DNA of 64,000 nucleotides, from contig CAZSWT010000005.1 in the NCBI GenBank assembly GCA_964611035.1, forward strand, positions 28,441 through 92,440. The letters run 5' to 3'. This document shows, piece by piece, positions 17,798-26,477 of the stretch. The notes beneath the pieces were generated by a model. That model saw only the letters and a program-made list of their open reading frames with translations. It made no database searches and was not told the DNA's origin. Made by a program: the position numbers and the translations under genes. The stretch is from B33-G16 sp964611035 (GTDB lineage: Bacteria; Desulfobacterota; DSM-4660; Desulfatiglandales; B25-G16). Position 1 is the first letter of the stretch; every line of letters starts with the position of its first letter.

Positions 17798-20101
17798 CTA
17801 CTCCTTACTTTCAAAGGGATGTTCCACACGGTATCCTTCGATATCACTACCCAATCCCCCGAGGCCGAAAAGGTTTATCATAAATGAGTATCTACGGTCA
17901 TCTCCCTCATGTGTGTAGCTTACATCTATTGACCAGCACTGAGCTTTATATAAAAAGCCAAGGCTGGATTTGATTCTTTTCCTATCATAGAGATTGCGCT
18001 CGTAATTTGAATAAGCAGAGAGACTATCTGATATTTTCAAAAGTAAATCTGTATAAATAGATCTACTTGAATTTCTTGTATATCGGTGTTCAACAAATAT
18101 CCTATCCTCGCGCTTATCAGATATATTTACCGCAACATTATGGGACAGAAAATCACTTTCATACTGGCACCATTTGGCATCAGCCTGCATGGAAAAATAG
18201 TTGCCAGGGACAAACTTAAGTTCGCCGTATATTGGGGAAAAGGGCCGTTTTTCCTCATTGTTTGCCCAGTTCTCTGGGTTATCTTCTTTTGCCTCGTTGA
18301 TGTCATAACTCTGTTCCAGCTTAAAACGGCAAAACTCGCGGTAGATGTAGCTTGGGTTGTCATATTCACTTTTCTGATATTTGTCCCTTTCTACTGTATG
18401 TTTTTTCGATTTCGATGTAAACGTGTTTGTAATTGAATATGTAACCAAATTTTTTTTCTCTATTCGGTCTATTTCCTCTTCAAAATTAGGATACAAAGAC
18501 AGATCCGGGTCATCAGGTATGTAGTCGTAAACAATCTGAGGCCTTATAGAATGCTTGATCTTGTCGATGCCTTCGCCGTTTAAATGGTATATATGAAAGA
18601 GTTCTGTGGAAAGATCTAGCTTTACATCATATAGTTCCCTATGCAATTTCCAATCATTTTCCGTAGAGGTATTTTCGTCTTCATTAATACGCCAAGCGGT
18701 TTCTCGCACACCAAGGGAAGGCTCAAAAGTGCAATAATGTTTATATCTTAATGGTAGATAGAGCCGAGGATGTACATCAACCCGATGGCCTTTTGTGCCA
18801 TCTTCCCTGAAAAAGTAAGTATATTCAGAGTCGAGATCAAAAAAAGAGGAAGTATTTAAAAAACGCTGTTTTGACGCATTAAACTCAATAAACGGGAGTT
18901 TCTGCAAGGTTGTATCCGTATCCCCTTGGCGTCGGGTTATAATATCATCATACCAGCGTGCTTCAGCATTCAGGCTATAGCTGGACCAGCTTCTGCTTAG
19001 ATTCAGTCTGTTAACCCTTACTGGATCATCATACTCGTCGAGGTCCCTGCCGAAGTTTTTGTTGAAATACTTATCCGTTTTATCAAATCCTGTGTATCCG
19101 CCTTTGAATTCATGAAGGTAATCCTGGTCACTTACAAAATCTATATCAAGTTTTAGAGAGAAATCAAATGGTATTGACTGATCGTGCTTCATTCTAAACC
19201 AATAGCGGTCAGCATTTGGGCGAGACCCGGTGACACCTTCAAATGCCCAGTCTTCTGAACTTTGTGTACCATCATCCACCTTCTTGTCATCTAGAAAGTC
19301 GAACATCAGGGTTCCTTTTGAGCTTTCGTCTAAAATGTAACGGTATTCGAAGCCGAGTTTTTCTCCACGACGTCCCATATGGTGTAGATAGAATGTGGCA
19401 TCTGAACTTTCATTTATGGCCCAGTAAAGAGGCTGGAGATATTCTGCACCTTTTCGATCTGAATACCCAATTTGGGGAAGCAGTAAGCCTGATTGGCGTT
19501 TTAGCTTTACAGGAAAGACAAGGAAAGGAGTGTATAAAACAGGTACTTTTTTTGCCCATAAAGCAGCATGCGTTACAAAACCATAACCTTCTATCGTAAC
19601 CTTAAGATTTCTTCCGGTTATTTTCCATGCCGGTTTGTCGCTGTCACATGTTGTAATACTGGCTTTGTCGACAGCATATGAATCTTTGCCAATTTTTTGA
19701 ATTTTATCGCCTTTTATATAAAAATGGTTTGCTTTAATAAAAATGGTTCCATTATATATAGTTCCGGTTTCTGCCTCTAAATTCATCTCCATGCTTGTTC
19801 CGGTCAGGGTATCTTCTCCTGCGCTCATGATCACATGGCCTTTTGCATATACCTTCATGGTTTTTTGATCAAAACGGATAAAATCAGCAGTAAGTGTTTT
19901 ATCTCCTTTTGTTATCACTACATTGCCTTTTCCGATGTAGCAGCCAGCTTTATCGTCATAATCTATTTCGTTTGCAACAATATGCCATGGGTTTTTAGGA
20001 TCATTGGTGAGAAGTTGATTTCTATTCTCTGCCAAAGAATACGCAGGAATTGAAAGTAGAATGACGAAAGCAAATAATAGGTGGCGAATAGTTCTGTTCA
20101 T
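17798..20101 (-). CDS. lptD: LPS-assembly outer-membrane translocon LptD
   Basis: LptD inserts lipopolysaccharide into the outer leaflet. From ATG 20101 the protein has 767 aa: a signal peptide (about residues 1-24), an N-terminal OstA/LptA-like jellyroll (about 40-190, with IGKGNVVITKGDKTLTADFI), then the LptD barrel including the conserved strand region with PVLYTPFLVFPVKLKRQSGLLLP. The frame is open to 20257, but only the 20101 start gives a normal signal peptide. The ribosome site is weak. Cys residues in the N-terminal part (TTCDSDKP) are few compared with E. coli. It is followed by the small lipoprotein gene and lptE. Confidence 0.93.
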   Translation of the reverse strand: MNRTIRHLLFAFVILLSIPAYSLAENRNQLLTNDPKNPWHIVANEIDYDDKAGCYIGKGNVVITKGDKTLTADFIRFDQKTMKVYAKGHVIMSAGEDTLTGTSMEMNLEAETGTIYNGTIFIKANHFYIKGDKIQKIGKDSYAVDKASITTCDSDKPAWKITGRNLKVTIEGYGFVTHAALWAKKVPVLYTPFLVFPVKLKRQSGLLLPQIGYSDRKGAEYLQPLYWAINESSDATFYLHHMGRRGEKLGFEYRYILDESSKGTLMFDFLDDKKVDDGTQSSEDWAFEGVTGSRPNADRYWFRMKHDQSIPFDFSLKLDIDFVSDQDYLHEFKGGYTGFDKTDKYFNKNFGRDLDEYDDPVRVNRLNLSRSWSSYSLNAEARWYDDIITRRQGDTDTTLQKLPFIEFNASKQRFLNTSSFFDLDSEYTYFFREDGTKGHRVDVHPRLYLPLRYKHYCTFEPSLGVRETAWRINEDENTSTENDWKLHRELYDVKLDLSTELFHIYHLNGEGIDKIKHSIRPQIVYDYIPDDPDLSLYPNFEEEIDRIEKKNLVTYSITNTFTSKSKKHTVERDKYQKSEYDNPSYIYREFCRFKLEQSYDINEAKEDNPENWANNEEKRPFSPIYGELKFVPGNYFSMQADAKWCQYESDFLSHNVAVNISDKREDRIFVEHRYTRNSSRSIYTDLLLKISDSLSAYSNYERNLYDRKRIKSSLGFLYKAQCWSIDVSYTHEGDDRRYSFMINLFGLGGLGSDIEGYRVEHPFESKE

Positions 20102-20356
20102 GTTACAGAAAGATCTTGAAGACAGGATACAGGGTCTCATCCATCTGTGGCCAAAAAGGCGGCATTTGTCCCGCGGTTTATTCTGAAACATTAATTCCGA
20201 TTGTTGAATTATAGAAGTAAAAACGTACAATAATTTGTGGAATAAAACCTTTAACACAATTGAGGTCTTATCAATAAAACCAACTTGGTTGAAAAAGTCA
20301 AGATGTAGTTATGAAAATAGCTTCTTTAAAAAAATGCACGTTGCTGTATTAGTTTA

Positions 20357-20664
20357 GAATTATTGTAACATTTTAGCTCTTTGAAATTACCTGATGAATG
20401 AGCATGGGGATGTCTTTTTTTATCATGCCCTCACAAAGACGAGTAGGTAGGCCGCTTCAAACCGATGCACACGTGCAAAGTTCCTAGAAGACAATGACGA
20501 GTTGCTCGTGCATATGGTTTGAAGCGGCACGCTGAGGCCCCATGTTAGAGGGCATGATGTAAAAAAAGACATCCCCATGCTCATGCGTCTCACCAAGGAT
20601 ACCTATGTGGCCTTTAATAAAGACCAGGGGGAGTTTTTAAAGAGCTAAAATGTTCCGAATTATT
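20357..20664. mobile_element. Nested-palindrome MITE-like element, copy A, with 8-bp target duplication
   Basis: The 292-bp element (20365-20656) starts GTAACATTTTAGCTCTTT and ends with its inverted copy (1 mismatch in 18). It is flanked on both sides by the perfect direct repeat GAATTATT (20357-20364 and 20657-20664). Inside is a perfect 25-bp arm pair (20398-20422 with 20560-20584) containing T7/A7, then a middle arm pair GCCGCTTCAAACC (20451-20463 with 20516-20528) that continues imperfectly. There is no coding capacity. It lies between lptD and lgt in a 660-bp gap that otherwise holds only AT-rich DNA. Confidence 0.8.
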
Positions 20665-20921
20665 TTACTATTTTATATGTTTAAAAAATAATCCTATTTG
20701 GGCAATGCTGTATTTTAAAAAGGTAACTTGTTACATAATTTGTTTGTTATGTTTAACCAATGCGATATGGAGAACAGCTAATAAAATCGTTTTCTGCTCC
20801 AGAAGTTGGTGGAATATAGCTTTTTTACAAAAATTTGGATGGATGCAAGGGAACAATGATTTGCTTTAGACTTTTAGTCTTGAATGAATTATGTAATATT
20901 AAACTTGAATTCGCCGGAAAA

Positions 20922-21710
20922 TTACTTACGCTGTTTTGCCTTTTTAGGTCGAAAACAAAGCAAGACCAAACCCAAGATACACATAATGATAGAAAGAGCC
21001 TGACCCATGGTTATAAAGGAAAAGATAAGGCCAAGCTGTGGATCTGGTTCTCGGAAGAACTCGATAAAAAAACGGAAGATGCTATAAAGGATGAGAAATA
21101 AACAGAAAAGTGTTCCTTTTTTAAAATGGAAATCCTTTAGCCACCACAGAACTATAAACAGGAGAATCCCTTCAAGGAACAACTCGTACAATTGAGAGGG
21201 ATGCCTTGGAAGAACTCCACCTGATGGAAAGATCATGCCCCAGGGGAGATTAGTGACTCTACCATAGAGCTCTGCATTAATAAAGTTACCAAGCCTTCCA
21301 AGACCTAACCCAATAGGAGCAGTCACAGAAAGAAGATCAGCAATCAACCAAAAATTGACCCTATGTTTTTTTACGAAAATGAGGCCAGAGAAGATAATGC
21401 CTATTAATCCGCCATGAAAGGACATTCCTCCTTCCCATATGGCAAATAGTTTTAATGGATGACTGAGATAAAAAGGAAGATTGTAAAAAACAACATAGCC
21501 GAGGCGTGCGCCAATGATAAGGCCGATTATCAGAAATAAAAAAAGATCATTTACCGTGTTTATGTCGATATTTAACCTTTTTTTTCTTATTTGATATTTT
21601 ACAAGAAAATAAGAGGCCAGAAAGGCAAGGATATACATGACTCCATACCAACGTATCTGAAGGGGGCCAATTTTGATTATTGTTGGATTTATGTTTGGAT
21701 AATGCAGCAT
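20922..21710 (-). CDS. lgt: Prolipoprotein diacylglyceryl transferase
   Basis: Lgt moves a diacylglyceryl group from phosphatidylglycerol to the lipobox Cys of prolipoproteins in the inner membrane. The 262-aa protein has about seven membrane helices and the family signature in GLGRLGNFINAELYGR (about residues 140-155). The N-terminal IRWYGVMYILAF and the segment EGGMSFHGG (about 95) are also typical. It serves the many lipoproteins encoded nearby (Pal, CpoB, LptE, Wza). It stands alone on the minus strand. Confidence 0.95.
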   Translation of the reverse strand: MLHYPNINPTIIKIGPLQIRWYGVMYILAFLASYFLVKYQIRKKRLNIDINTVNDLFLFLIIGLIIGARLGYVVFYNLPFYLSHPLKLFAIWEGGMSFHGGLIGIIFSGLIFVKKHRVNFWLIADLLSVTAPIGLGLGRLGNFINAELYGRVTNLPWGMIFPSGGVLPRHPSQLYELFLEGILLFIVLWWLKDFHFKKGTLFCLFLILYSIFRFFIEFFREPDPQLGLIFSFITMGQALSIIMCILGLVLLCFRPKKAKQRK

Positions 21711-21713
21711 GAA

Positions 21714-21812
21714 AGTTATAAGTTAAAAGTGTCTAAAGTGTCTAAAATGCCTAAAATCAATGAAGAAAATCATTTTAACTTTCGCTCATATAAAATTTTA
21801 GGCATTTGTAAC
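21714..21812. repeat. Small inverted-repeat element (TGCCTAAAAT arms)
   Basis: Starting 4 bp before the lgt start side, GTTATAAGTTAAAAG is followed by two AGTGTCTAA-type repeats and TGCCTAAAAT. The inverted counterpart ATTTTAGGCATTTGTAAC ends near 21812. The same ATTTTAGGCATTTATAAC arm occurs once at about 44855-44872. The rest of the gap to 22021 shows only the ribosome site of the next gene. Confidence 0.45.
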
Positions 21813-22021
21813 GTCTTTATCTAACATATTAGAGACAACAGACAAGAGAAAAATCTAACATTGAGAGTTGAGAAATTGTTGCTGGGTAATTGTTAAAAGT
21901 TTCGTGTACTTGATGCCTTATCCCACGTTAGCATATGACCCCGATGCCGTGCTTAAGTGTTATTCATAAAAGAAACGTTCCGTTTAACATGAATATGGCC
22001 TAGGAGGCACTTATTAAGAAA

Positions 22022-23410
22022 ATGGATATTAGAAGGGGAGAGACGATAGAACTGAGTGTGGAGAAGGTTGTTTACGGCGGGAGAGGACTTGCACATCTGA
22101 ATAACGTGGCAATTTTTGTGGCCAACACTGTCCCGGGTGACAGGGTTATTGCAAAAGTTGTAAAAACTAAAAAAAATTTTGCAGAGGCACGGATTTTAGA
22201 AGTGATAGAGGCGTCACCTCATAGAATTATTGCCCCTTGTCCTTACAGCGATTTTTGTGGTGGTTGTACCTGGCAATGCATTGAGTATGAAAAGCAGCTG
22301 GAATATAAGCATGCCCTTGTTATGGAATTGCTGAATCATATTGGTATGGCAACTGATTTTACAATGCATCCACCTTTAGCATCTCCACAGATATTTGAGT
22401 ATAGAAATAAAATGGAATTCTCTTTTTCAGATAGAAGGTGGTTGTTGCCGAAAGAGAGAGAGGAAAAAAAGGACAATAATAGTTTTGCCCTTGGTCTTCA
22501 TGTCCCAGGCACCTTTGATAAGATCATAGACATAGAGGGGTGCCTTCTTCAGAAAGAAGAAGGCAATGAGATATTACGTGAGGCAAAAAGATATATACGT
22601 GAGAGCGGAATACCTGTCTATGGGCTTAAGACTCATCAGGGTTTTTGGCGTTATCTCATGTTACGCCATTCCTATTTCTTTGATGAATGGATGGTGAATA
22701 TTATAACGAGTGAAAAGAGAGATGCCCCTATTCAACTTCTGGCTTCAATTCTTAAAGACAGATTTAATGAGATTGCCACTATAGTAAATAATATTAATAC
22801 AAGAAAGGGGGGAACAGCAGTTGGTGAATGGGAAAGGGTTTTTACAGGTGAGGGACATATTAAAGATAAAATAGGGACGCTAACTTTTGAAATATCAGCA
22901 AATTCCTTTTTTCAGACCAATACCTCGATGGCAGAGAGATTATATCAGTCGGTAAAGGACTTTGCCTCTTTAACAGGAAAGGAGACAATTTTTGATCTTT
23001 ATAGCGGGATAGGAACAATGTCTATCTTTTTGGCTTCCCAGGCAGCACGTATAATTGGCGTAGATATATCGAATGCAGCAATAGCAGATGCCAAGAGGAA
23101 TTGCCAGTTGAATGGGATAGATAACTGTGAGTTTGTTTGTGGGGATGTTAAAATGTTTTTATCTGAATTTACTATTCAACCAGATGTGTTAATAGCTGAT
23201 CCACCTCGAGTTGGGATGCAAAGAGGGGTGATAGACCGGATACTTAGATTATTACCTAAAAGAATTATTTACATTTCCTGTAACCCTTCCACTTTGGCCA
23301 GAGATGTCGCTTTATTAAAAGAAGGATATACATTGGAAGAGGTTCAGCCAATTGATCTATTTCCAAATACCTATCATATAGAATCTGTTGCGAGATTGGA
23401 GAGGATTTAG
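22022..23410 (+). CDS. 23S rRNA (uracil-5-)-methyltransferase, RumA/RlmD family
   Basis: This SAM-dependent enzyme makes 5-methyluridine in RNA. The 462-aa protein has an N-terminal TRAM domain (about residues 3-60), an iron-sulfur Cys cluster CPYSDFCGGCTWQC (about 74-87), a SAM-binding fold (FDLYSGIGTMSIFLA, about 322-336), the DPPRVG motif, and the catalytic Cys in ISCNPSTLARD. Family members modify U1939 or U747 of 23S rRNA; which position is used here cannot be told from sequence, so no symbol is assigned. AGGAGG lies about 14 nt before the chosen ATG, slightly far. Confidence 0.9.
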   Translation: MDIRRGETIELSVEKVVYGGRGLAHLNNVAIFVANTVPGDRVIAKVVKTKKNFAEARILEVIEASPHRIIAPCPYSDFCGGCTWQCIEYEKQLEYKHALVMELLNHIGMATDFTMHPPLASPQIFEYRNKMEFSFSDRRWLLPKEREEKKDNNSFALGLHVPGTFDKIIDIEGCLLQKEEGNEILREAKRYIRESGIPVYGLKTHQGFWRYLMLRHSYFFDEWMVNIITSEKRDAPIQLLASILKDRFNEIATIVNNINTRKGGTAVGEWERVFTGEGHIKDKIGTLTFEISANSFFQTNTSMAERLYQSVKDFASLTGKETIFDLYSGIGTMSIFLASQAARIIGVDISNAAIADAKRNCQLNGIDNCEFVCGDVKMFLSEFTIQPDVLIADPPRVGMQRGVIDRILRLLPKRIIYISCNPSTLARDVALLKEGYTLEEVQPIDLFPNTYHIESVARLERI

Positions 23411-23551
23411 TGGAAAAATAAAAATATTGACAATTACTTAGTTGCATATATAATCCAAACTTTGTTGTGAAAATAATCAAAAGTGAGGCGAAAAGGCTGG
23501 TACAATTTTCCCAAGAATATATTTTAAAAGAGGGAGGTGAGTTAAAAAGGG

Positions 23552-23590
23552 GCTAAGCTCTCGGAAAAGCTGACGTTTCGAGTGGTTAGC
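23552..23590 (+). promoter_or_regulatory. Hairpin leader directly before rpsU
   Basis: GCTAA (23552-23556) pairs with TTAGC (23586-23590), and inner CTCTCG/CGAG segments can extend the stem. The stem ends 3 nt before ATG 23594 and 9 nt before ATG 23600. No Shine-Dalgarno sequence lies outside it. Ribosomal protein genes are often autoregulated through such leaders, so this is a candidate translational control element; inference only. Confidence 0.3.
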
Positions 23591-23599
23591 TACATGGAT

Positions 23600-23785
23600 A
23601 TGAAAGTAATTGTATACAACAATCAAATAGAAAAGGCTATACGAGATCTAAAGAGAAAGCTTTCAAAGGAAGGTTTCTATTCGGAGATAAAGGAAAGAAG
23701 ATTTTATGACAAGCCGAGTGTACAAAAGAAAAAGAAACAGGCAAAAGCTGCCAAAAGACTCCGAAAAAAGATAAGGAAATTTTAA
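23600..23785 (+). CDS. rpsU: 30S ribosomal protein S21
   Basis: S21 is a small basic protein of the 30S subunit that assists initiation. The 61-aa protein begins MKVIVYNNQIEKAIRDLKRK and has the family core FYSEIKERRFYDKPS followed by a Lys/Arg-rich tail, which match bS21. In-frame ATG 23594 and GTG 23582 upstream are alternatives; none has a clear ribosome site because a hairpin occupies that position. Length is normal for shorter S21 forms. A repeat element begins 8 nt after the stop. Confidence 0.92.
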   Translation: MKVIVYNNQIEKAIRDLKRKLSKEGFYSEIKERRFYDKPSVQKKKKQAKAAKRLRKKIRKF

Positions 23786-23793
23786 CCTATTTC

Positions 23794-24091
23794 GTAACTC
23801 AGGTTGTCGGGTTAACCGTTCAAGGTTCACGGTTGACATCCATGCAATATAGCGTAACTTGTGGCAAGCACCGGATGAACCCCTAATTTATATTCAAACC
23901 GAAACCAAATACTTTAGATTGACGATCCGGCAGTATTTTATCTTTCTAACCCCTGGCCCAGACCTGGTTTAGCAGTTATTTTCATAGAATCTCTGGGCAT
24001 AGTGTTCATTAGAACCGTTTTAAAGAGCACGTTACGTCGCACCAGGGCAGGCTTGAACCGTGAACCTGGAACTTTGAACCTGAATAGTAAC
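23794..24091. mobile_element. Inverted-repeat element, second family, copy 1 (E1)
   Basis: This 298-bp element begins GTAACTCAGGTTGTCGGGTT and ends GAACCTGAATAGTAAC. It aligns, inverted, along nearly its full length with 62226-62443; shared blocks include GTTGACATCCATGCAATA, ACCAAATACTTTAGATTGA and CGGCAGTATTTTATCT. Copy 1 carries an extra segment of about 105 bp (about 23947-24052) bounded by CCCTGGCCCAGA and CCAGGGCAGG. The terminal GAACCGTGAACCTGG and GGTTCACGGTT blocks form subterminal inverted repeats. There is no coding capacity. It sits between rpsU and the B12 riboswitch. Confidence 0.7.
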
Positions 24092-24102
24092 CTTTGATCT
24101 AC

Positions 24103-24303
24103 AGTTAGTGGTATCGAGACGATTTAAAAGGGAATCCCGTTAAAATCGGGAACGGTCCCGCCGCTGTAATCCCGTACCTGATAAAATCAGGTAACATTAT
24201 CTCAGGTATATCCTCAATCAATGAGGATTAACGTCACTGCCCCTGATTCAGCAGGGGTGGGAAGGCTAACCATGAGGTCGGGAGAGCCAGAAGACCTGCC
24301 ACT
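24103..24303 (+). promoter_or_regulatory. Cobalamin (B12) riboswitch
   Basis: This mRNA leader should bind adenosylcobalamin or another cobalamin and shut off the downstream uptake operon. Diagnostic segments are GCCGCTGTAA (24160-24169), GTCACTG (about 24231), the GGGAAGG core (about 24259) and the B12 box AGCCAGAAGACCTGCC (24285-24300). These occur in the expected order and spacing. The downstream genes btuF, btuC and btuD fit exactly. The expression platform is a terminator with a competing antiterminator. Confidence 0.95.
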
Positions 24304-24312
24304 ATTGTATTA

Positions 24313-24373
24313 TTTAAGGATCAAGGAAGCAGGGTGCAGTCCTTAAATCCATATGGATTTAAGGACTTTTTTT
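24313..24373 (+). terminator. Riboswitch-controlled terminator and antiterminator
   Basis: AGTCCTTAAATCC (24338-24350) pairs perfectly with GGATTTAAGGACT (24355-24367), and TTTTTT follows, a textbook intrinsic terminator. TTTAAGGA (24313-24320) can instead pair with TCCTTAAA (24340-24347), which would break the terminator stem. The two structures are mutually exclusive, so bound cobalamin most likely favours termination before btuF. Confidence 0.85.
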
Positions 24374-24433
24374 ATAATACTGCTGAAAGGTCATTACAGA
24401 CTGACCTTCATAACCTTAGGGACACGACAATAT

Positions 24434-25393
24434 ATGATTATAACACAGTTAAGACTCCATTTTACTGTAAAGGTTTTTTTAAATGTGTTTTTAATTATTT
24501 TTATCTCCTCAGCTCCTCTATTATCACATGCGGCTGTTTTCCGTGATTCTTTGGGCAGAAACGTGAAGGTACCCTTTGTTCCCAAAAGGATCATTTCTTT
24601 AGCGCCAAGCATTACAGAGATGATCTATTTTCTCGGATTGGGAGAACGGGTTGTGGGTGTTACCCGATTTAGTTATTTTCCCAAGGAGGCCACAAAGAAG
24701 CCAAAGATAGGCGCCTATACAGATGTAAATATTGAAAAAGTGATTACGCTTAACCCAGATCTTGTGATTGCCACGGCTGACGGAAACAAGAGAGAGGATG
24801 TCGAGATGCTTGAAGAGGCGGGTATCCCGGTCTATGTTGTCAATCCTCGAAAGGTACATCAAGTTTTAGATACAATAGAGCGATTAGGCACAATATGTGG
24901 TGTACCTGATAGGGCAAAACGTTTGGTTAATTCCCTAAGAGAAAGAGTCGCGAAAGTTATGAAAGCAGTGAGAAATAGCGAAAAACCACTGATTCTCTTG
25001 GTGATCAATATGAAGCCTCTTATAAGCGTGAATCAGAGCACAATACACCATGATATAATCCAACTTGCTGGCGGAAGAAATATGACCGGGGATCAACCTA
25101 TTACGTATCCGAAATTAAGCATGGAAGAGGTAATAAAAAAAGGACCGGATGCGATAATTATCTCATCCATGGAAAGGGAAGGAGAGTTTGAGAAGGCACG
25201 AAAAGAATGGTTTCGATGGCCTACGTTACCTGCAGTCAAGAGGGGACGAGTGTATCTTATAGATTCTGATTTGATAGACAGGGCTGCCCCAAGAATAGTT
25301 ACTGGCTTAGAAGAGATGGCAAAATTAATACATCCAGAAATAAAATGTGGTAGTATCCACGGACCACAAACAATCCCGATTTATCGGGACTGA
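24434..25393 (+). CDS. btuF: Cobalamin-binding periplasmic protein BtuF-like
   Basis: This is the substrate-binding protein of a B12 ABC importer. From ATG 24434 it has 319 aa with an N-terminal signal segment (about residues 7-27; FLNVFLIIFISSAPLLSHA) and a class III binding fold: RIISLAPSITEMIYFLGLG (about 47-65) is the family's first-strand motif. The frame is open back to 24353, but that start falls in the terminator stem, so the inner ATG is preferred. The C-terminus ends in a TCCCGAT palindrome, so the last few residues are repeat-derived. It is controlled by the riboswitch. Confidence 0.9.
   Translation: MIITQLRLHFTVKVFLNVFLIIFISSAPLLSHAAVFRDSLGRNVKVPFVPKRIISLAPSITEMIYFLGLGERVVGVTRFSYFPKEATKKPKIGAYTDVNIEKVITLNPDLVIATADGNKREDVEMLEEAGIPVYVVNPRKVHQVLDTIERLGTICGVPDRAKRLVNSLRERVAKVMKAVRNSEKPLILLVINMKPLISVNQSTIHHDIIQLAGGRNMTGDQPITYPKLSMEEVIKKGPDAIIISSMEREGEFEKARKEWFRWPTLPAVKRGRVYLIDSDLIDRAAPRIVTGLEEMAKLIHPEIKCGSIHGPQTIPIYRD
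25374..25389. repeat. Short palindrome TCCCGAT-TT-ATCGGGA at the 3' end of btuF
   Basis: The arms are identical to those of the palindrome at 5082-5097. It overlaps the last codons of btuF and ends 1 bp before the stop codon, supplying part of the IPIYRD terminus. It looks like a dispersed repeat captured by the coding frame. Confidence 0.5.
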
Positions 25394-25409
25394 AATTACA
25401 TGGAATAAC

Positions 25410-26477
25410 ATGAAAGGCAATGAAGAACCGACCCGCACGACTCGCATGCGAGAACGTTACAAGCAGAGAATAACGCCTTTAAAGGTACTATACATAGGAC
25501 TACTATTGACAGGGATACTTGTCATTGTAGCCCTTGTTTCTTTAAGTGTGGGCCCTGCAAAGATTTCTTTGAAAGATATTCTTGCCTGGTTGATTGGCTA
25601 TAAAACAATTGATCAAACGGCATGGATGATTCTGTTTAAGATACGGTTGCCCAGAATCTTACTGGCTGGCCTGGTTGGATTCACACTCTCTCTTGGGGGT
25701 GTTGTATTCCAGGCCCTCCTGAGAAACCCTCTAGCAGAGCCTTTTATACTTGGTGTCTCAAGTGGAGCCGCAGTTGGAGCCATTATAGGGATTTTTTTTG
25801 GTTGTGGATTTACCTTTGGCGTACCTCTTCTCTCTTTCATGGGCGCATTGTTTACTGTTTTACTGGTGATGGGCATAAGCAGCCGTCATGGAGGGTTAGA
25901 ATCATCGACCTTACTTCTGACCGGGGTAATCATTAATGCCTTTTTTACCGCTGTGATAATGTTTTTCATTACCACTGCCAGTGATAGCAGGCTTCATTCC
26001 ATGCTTTTCTGGCTGTACGGTGATCTTTCACAAAGCAAATACGTTCAGCTATCAATCAGCCTTCCATGTATCCTCATCGTCTCAGGTATAATTTATATCT
26101 TTTCTCGTCACCTTAACCTTATAGTAGGAGGGGAGGAGTCTGCCCTTCAGATGGGTGTCGAGGTAGAATTGTTAAAATGGATATCATTCCTTGGAATATC
26201 CTTAATTATCGGTATAGCTGTAGCTTTTTCTGGAATAATAGGCTTTGTTGGTCTGATTGTGCCGCACCTGATGAGGATGATTCTTGGCTCTGATCACAGG
26301 CTATTGATACCAGCCTCTTCCCTTGGGGGTGCTGTTTTTTTGATAGCAGCAGATACATTGGCACGCACAATCATATCTCCCAGTGAATTACCTGTAGGAG
26401 TAATAACCGCCTTTTTAGGGGCACCTTTCTTTATATATCTTTTAAAATCACGAGGGAGCCAATGGACTCAGAGCTGA
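25410..26477 (+). CDS. btuC: Cobalamin ABC transporter permease
   Basis: This is the FecCD/BtuC-family inner-membrane permease. The 355-aa protein has about ten membrane helices and family motifs RLPRILLAGLVGFTLSLGG (about residues 85-103), NPLAEPFILGVSSGAAVGA (about 110-128) and, near the end, GLIVPHLMRMILGSDHR, the segment that contacts the ATPase. The start at ATG 25410 gives a short basic N-terminus; an in-frame upstream extension lies inside the btuF end. The 3' end overlaps btuD by 16 bases, consistent with coupled translation. Confidence 0.92.
   Translation: MKGNEEPTRTTRMRERYKQRITPLKVLYIGLLLTGILVIVALVSLSVGPAKISLKDILAWLIGYKTIDQTAWMILFKIRLPRILLAGLVGFTLSLGGVVFQALLRNPLAEPFILGVSSGAAVGAIIGIFFGCGFTFGVPLLSFMGALFTVLLVMGISSRHGGLESSTLLLTGVIINAFFTAVIMFFITTASDSRLHSMLFWLYGDLSQSKYVQLSISLPCILIVSGIIYIFSRHLNLIVGGEESALQMGVEVELLKWISFLGISLIIGIAVAFSGIIGFVGLIVPHLMRMILGSDHRLLIPASSLGGAVFLIAADTLARTIISPSELPVGVITAFLGAPFFIYLLKSRGSQWTQS

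Noticed and set aside
20365..20656. Integron attC site, CRISPR repeat or retron msr-msd
   Set aside because: No integrase, cas or reverse transcriptase gene is nearby, ends do not fit attC core sites, and repeats are not regularly spaced.
24353..24433. Upstream ATG for btuF
   Set aside because: It lies within the riboswitch terminator stem and the extension precedes a normal signal peptide starting at ATG 24434.
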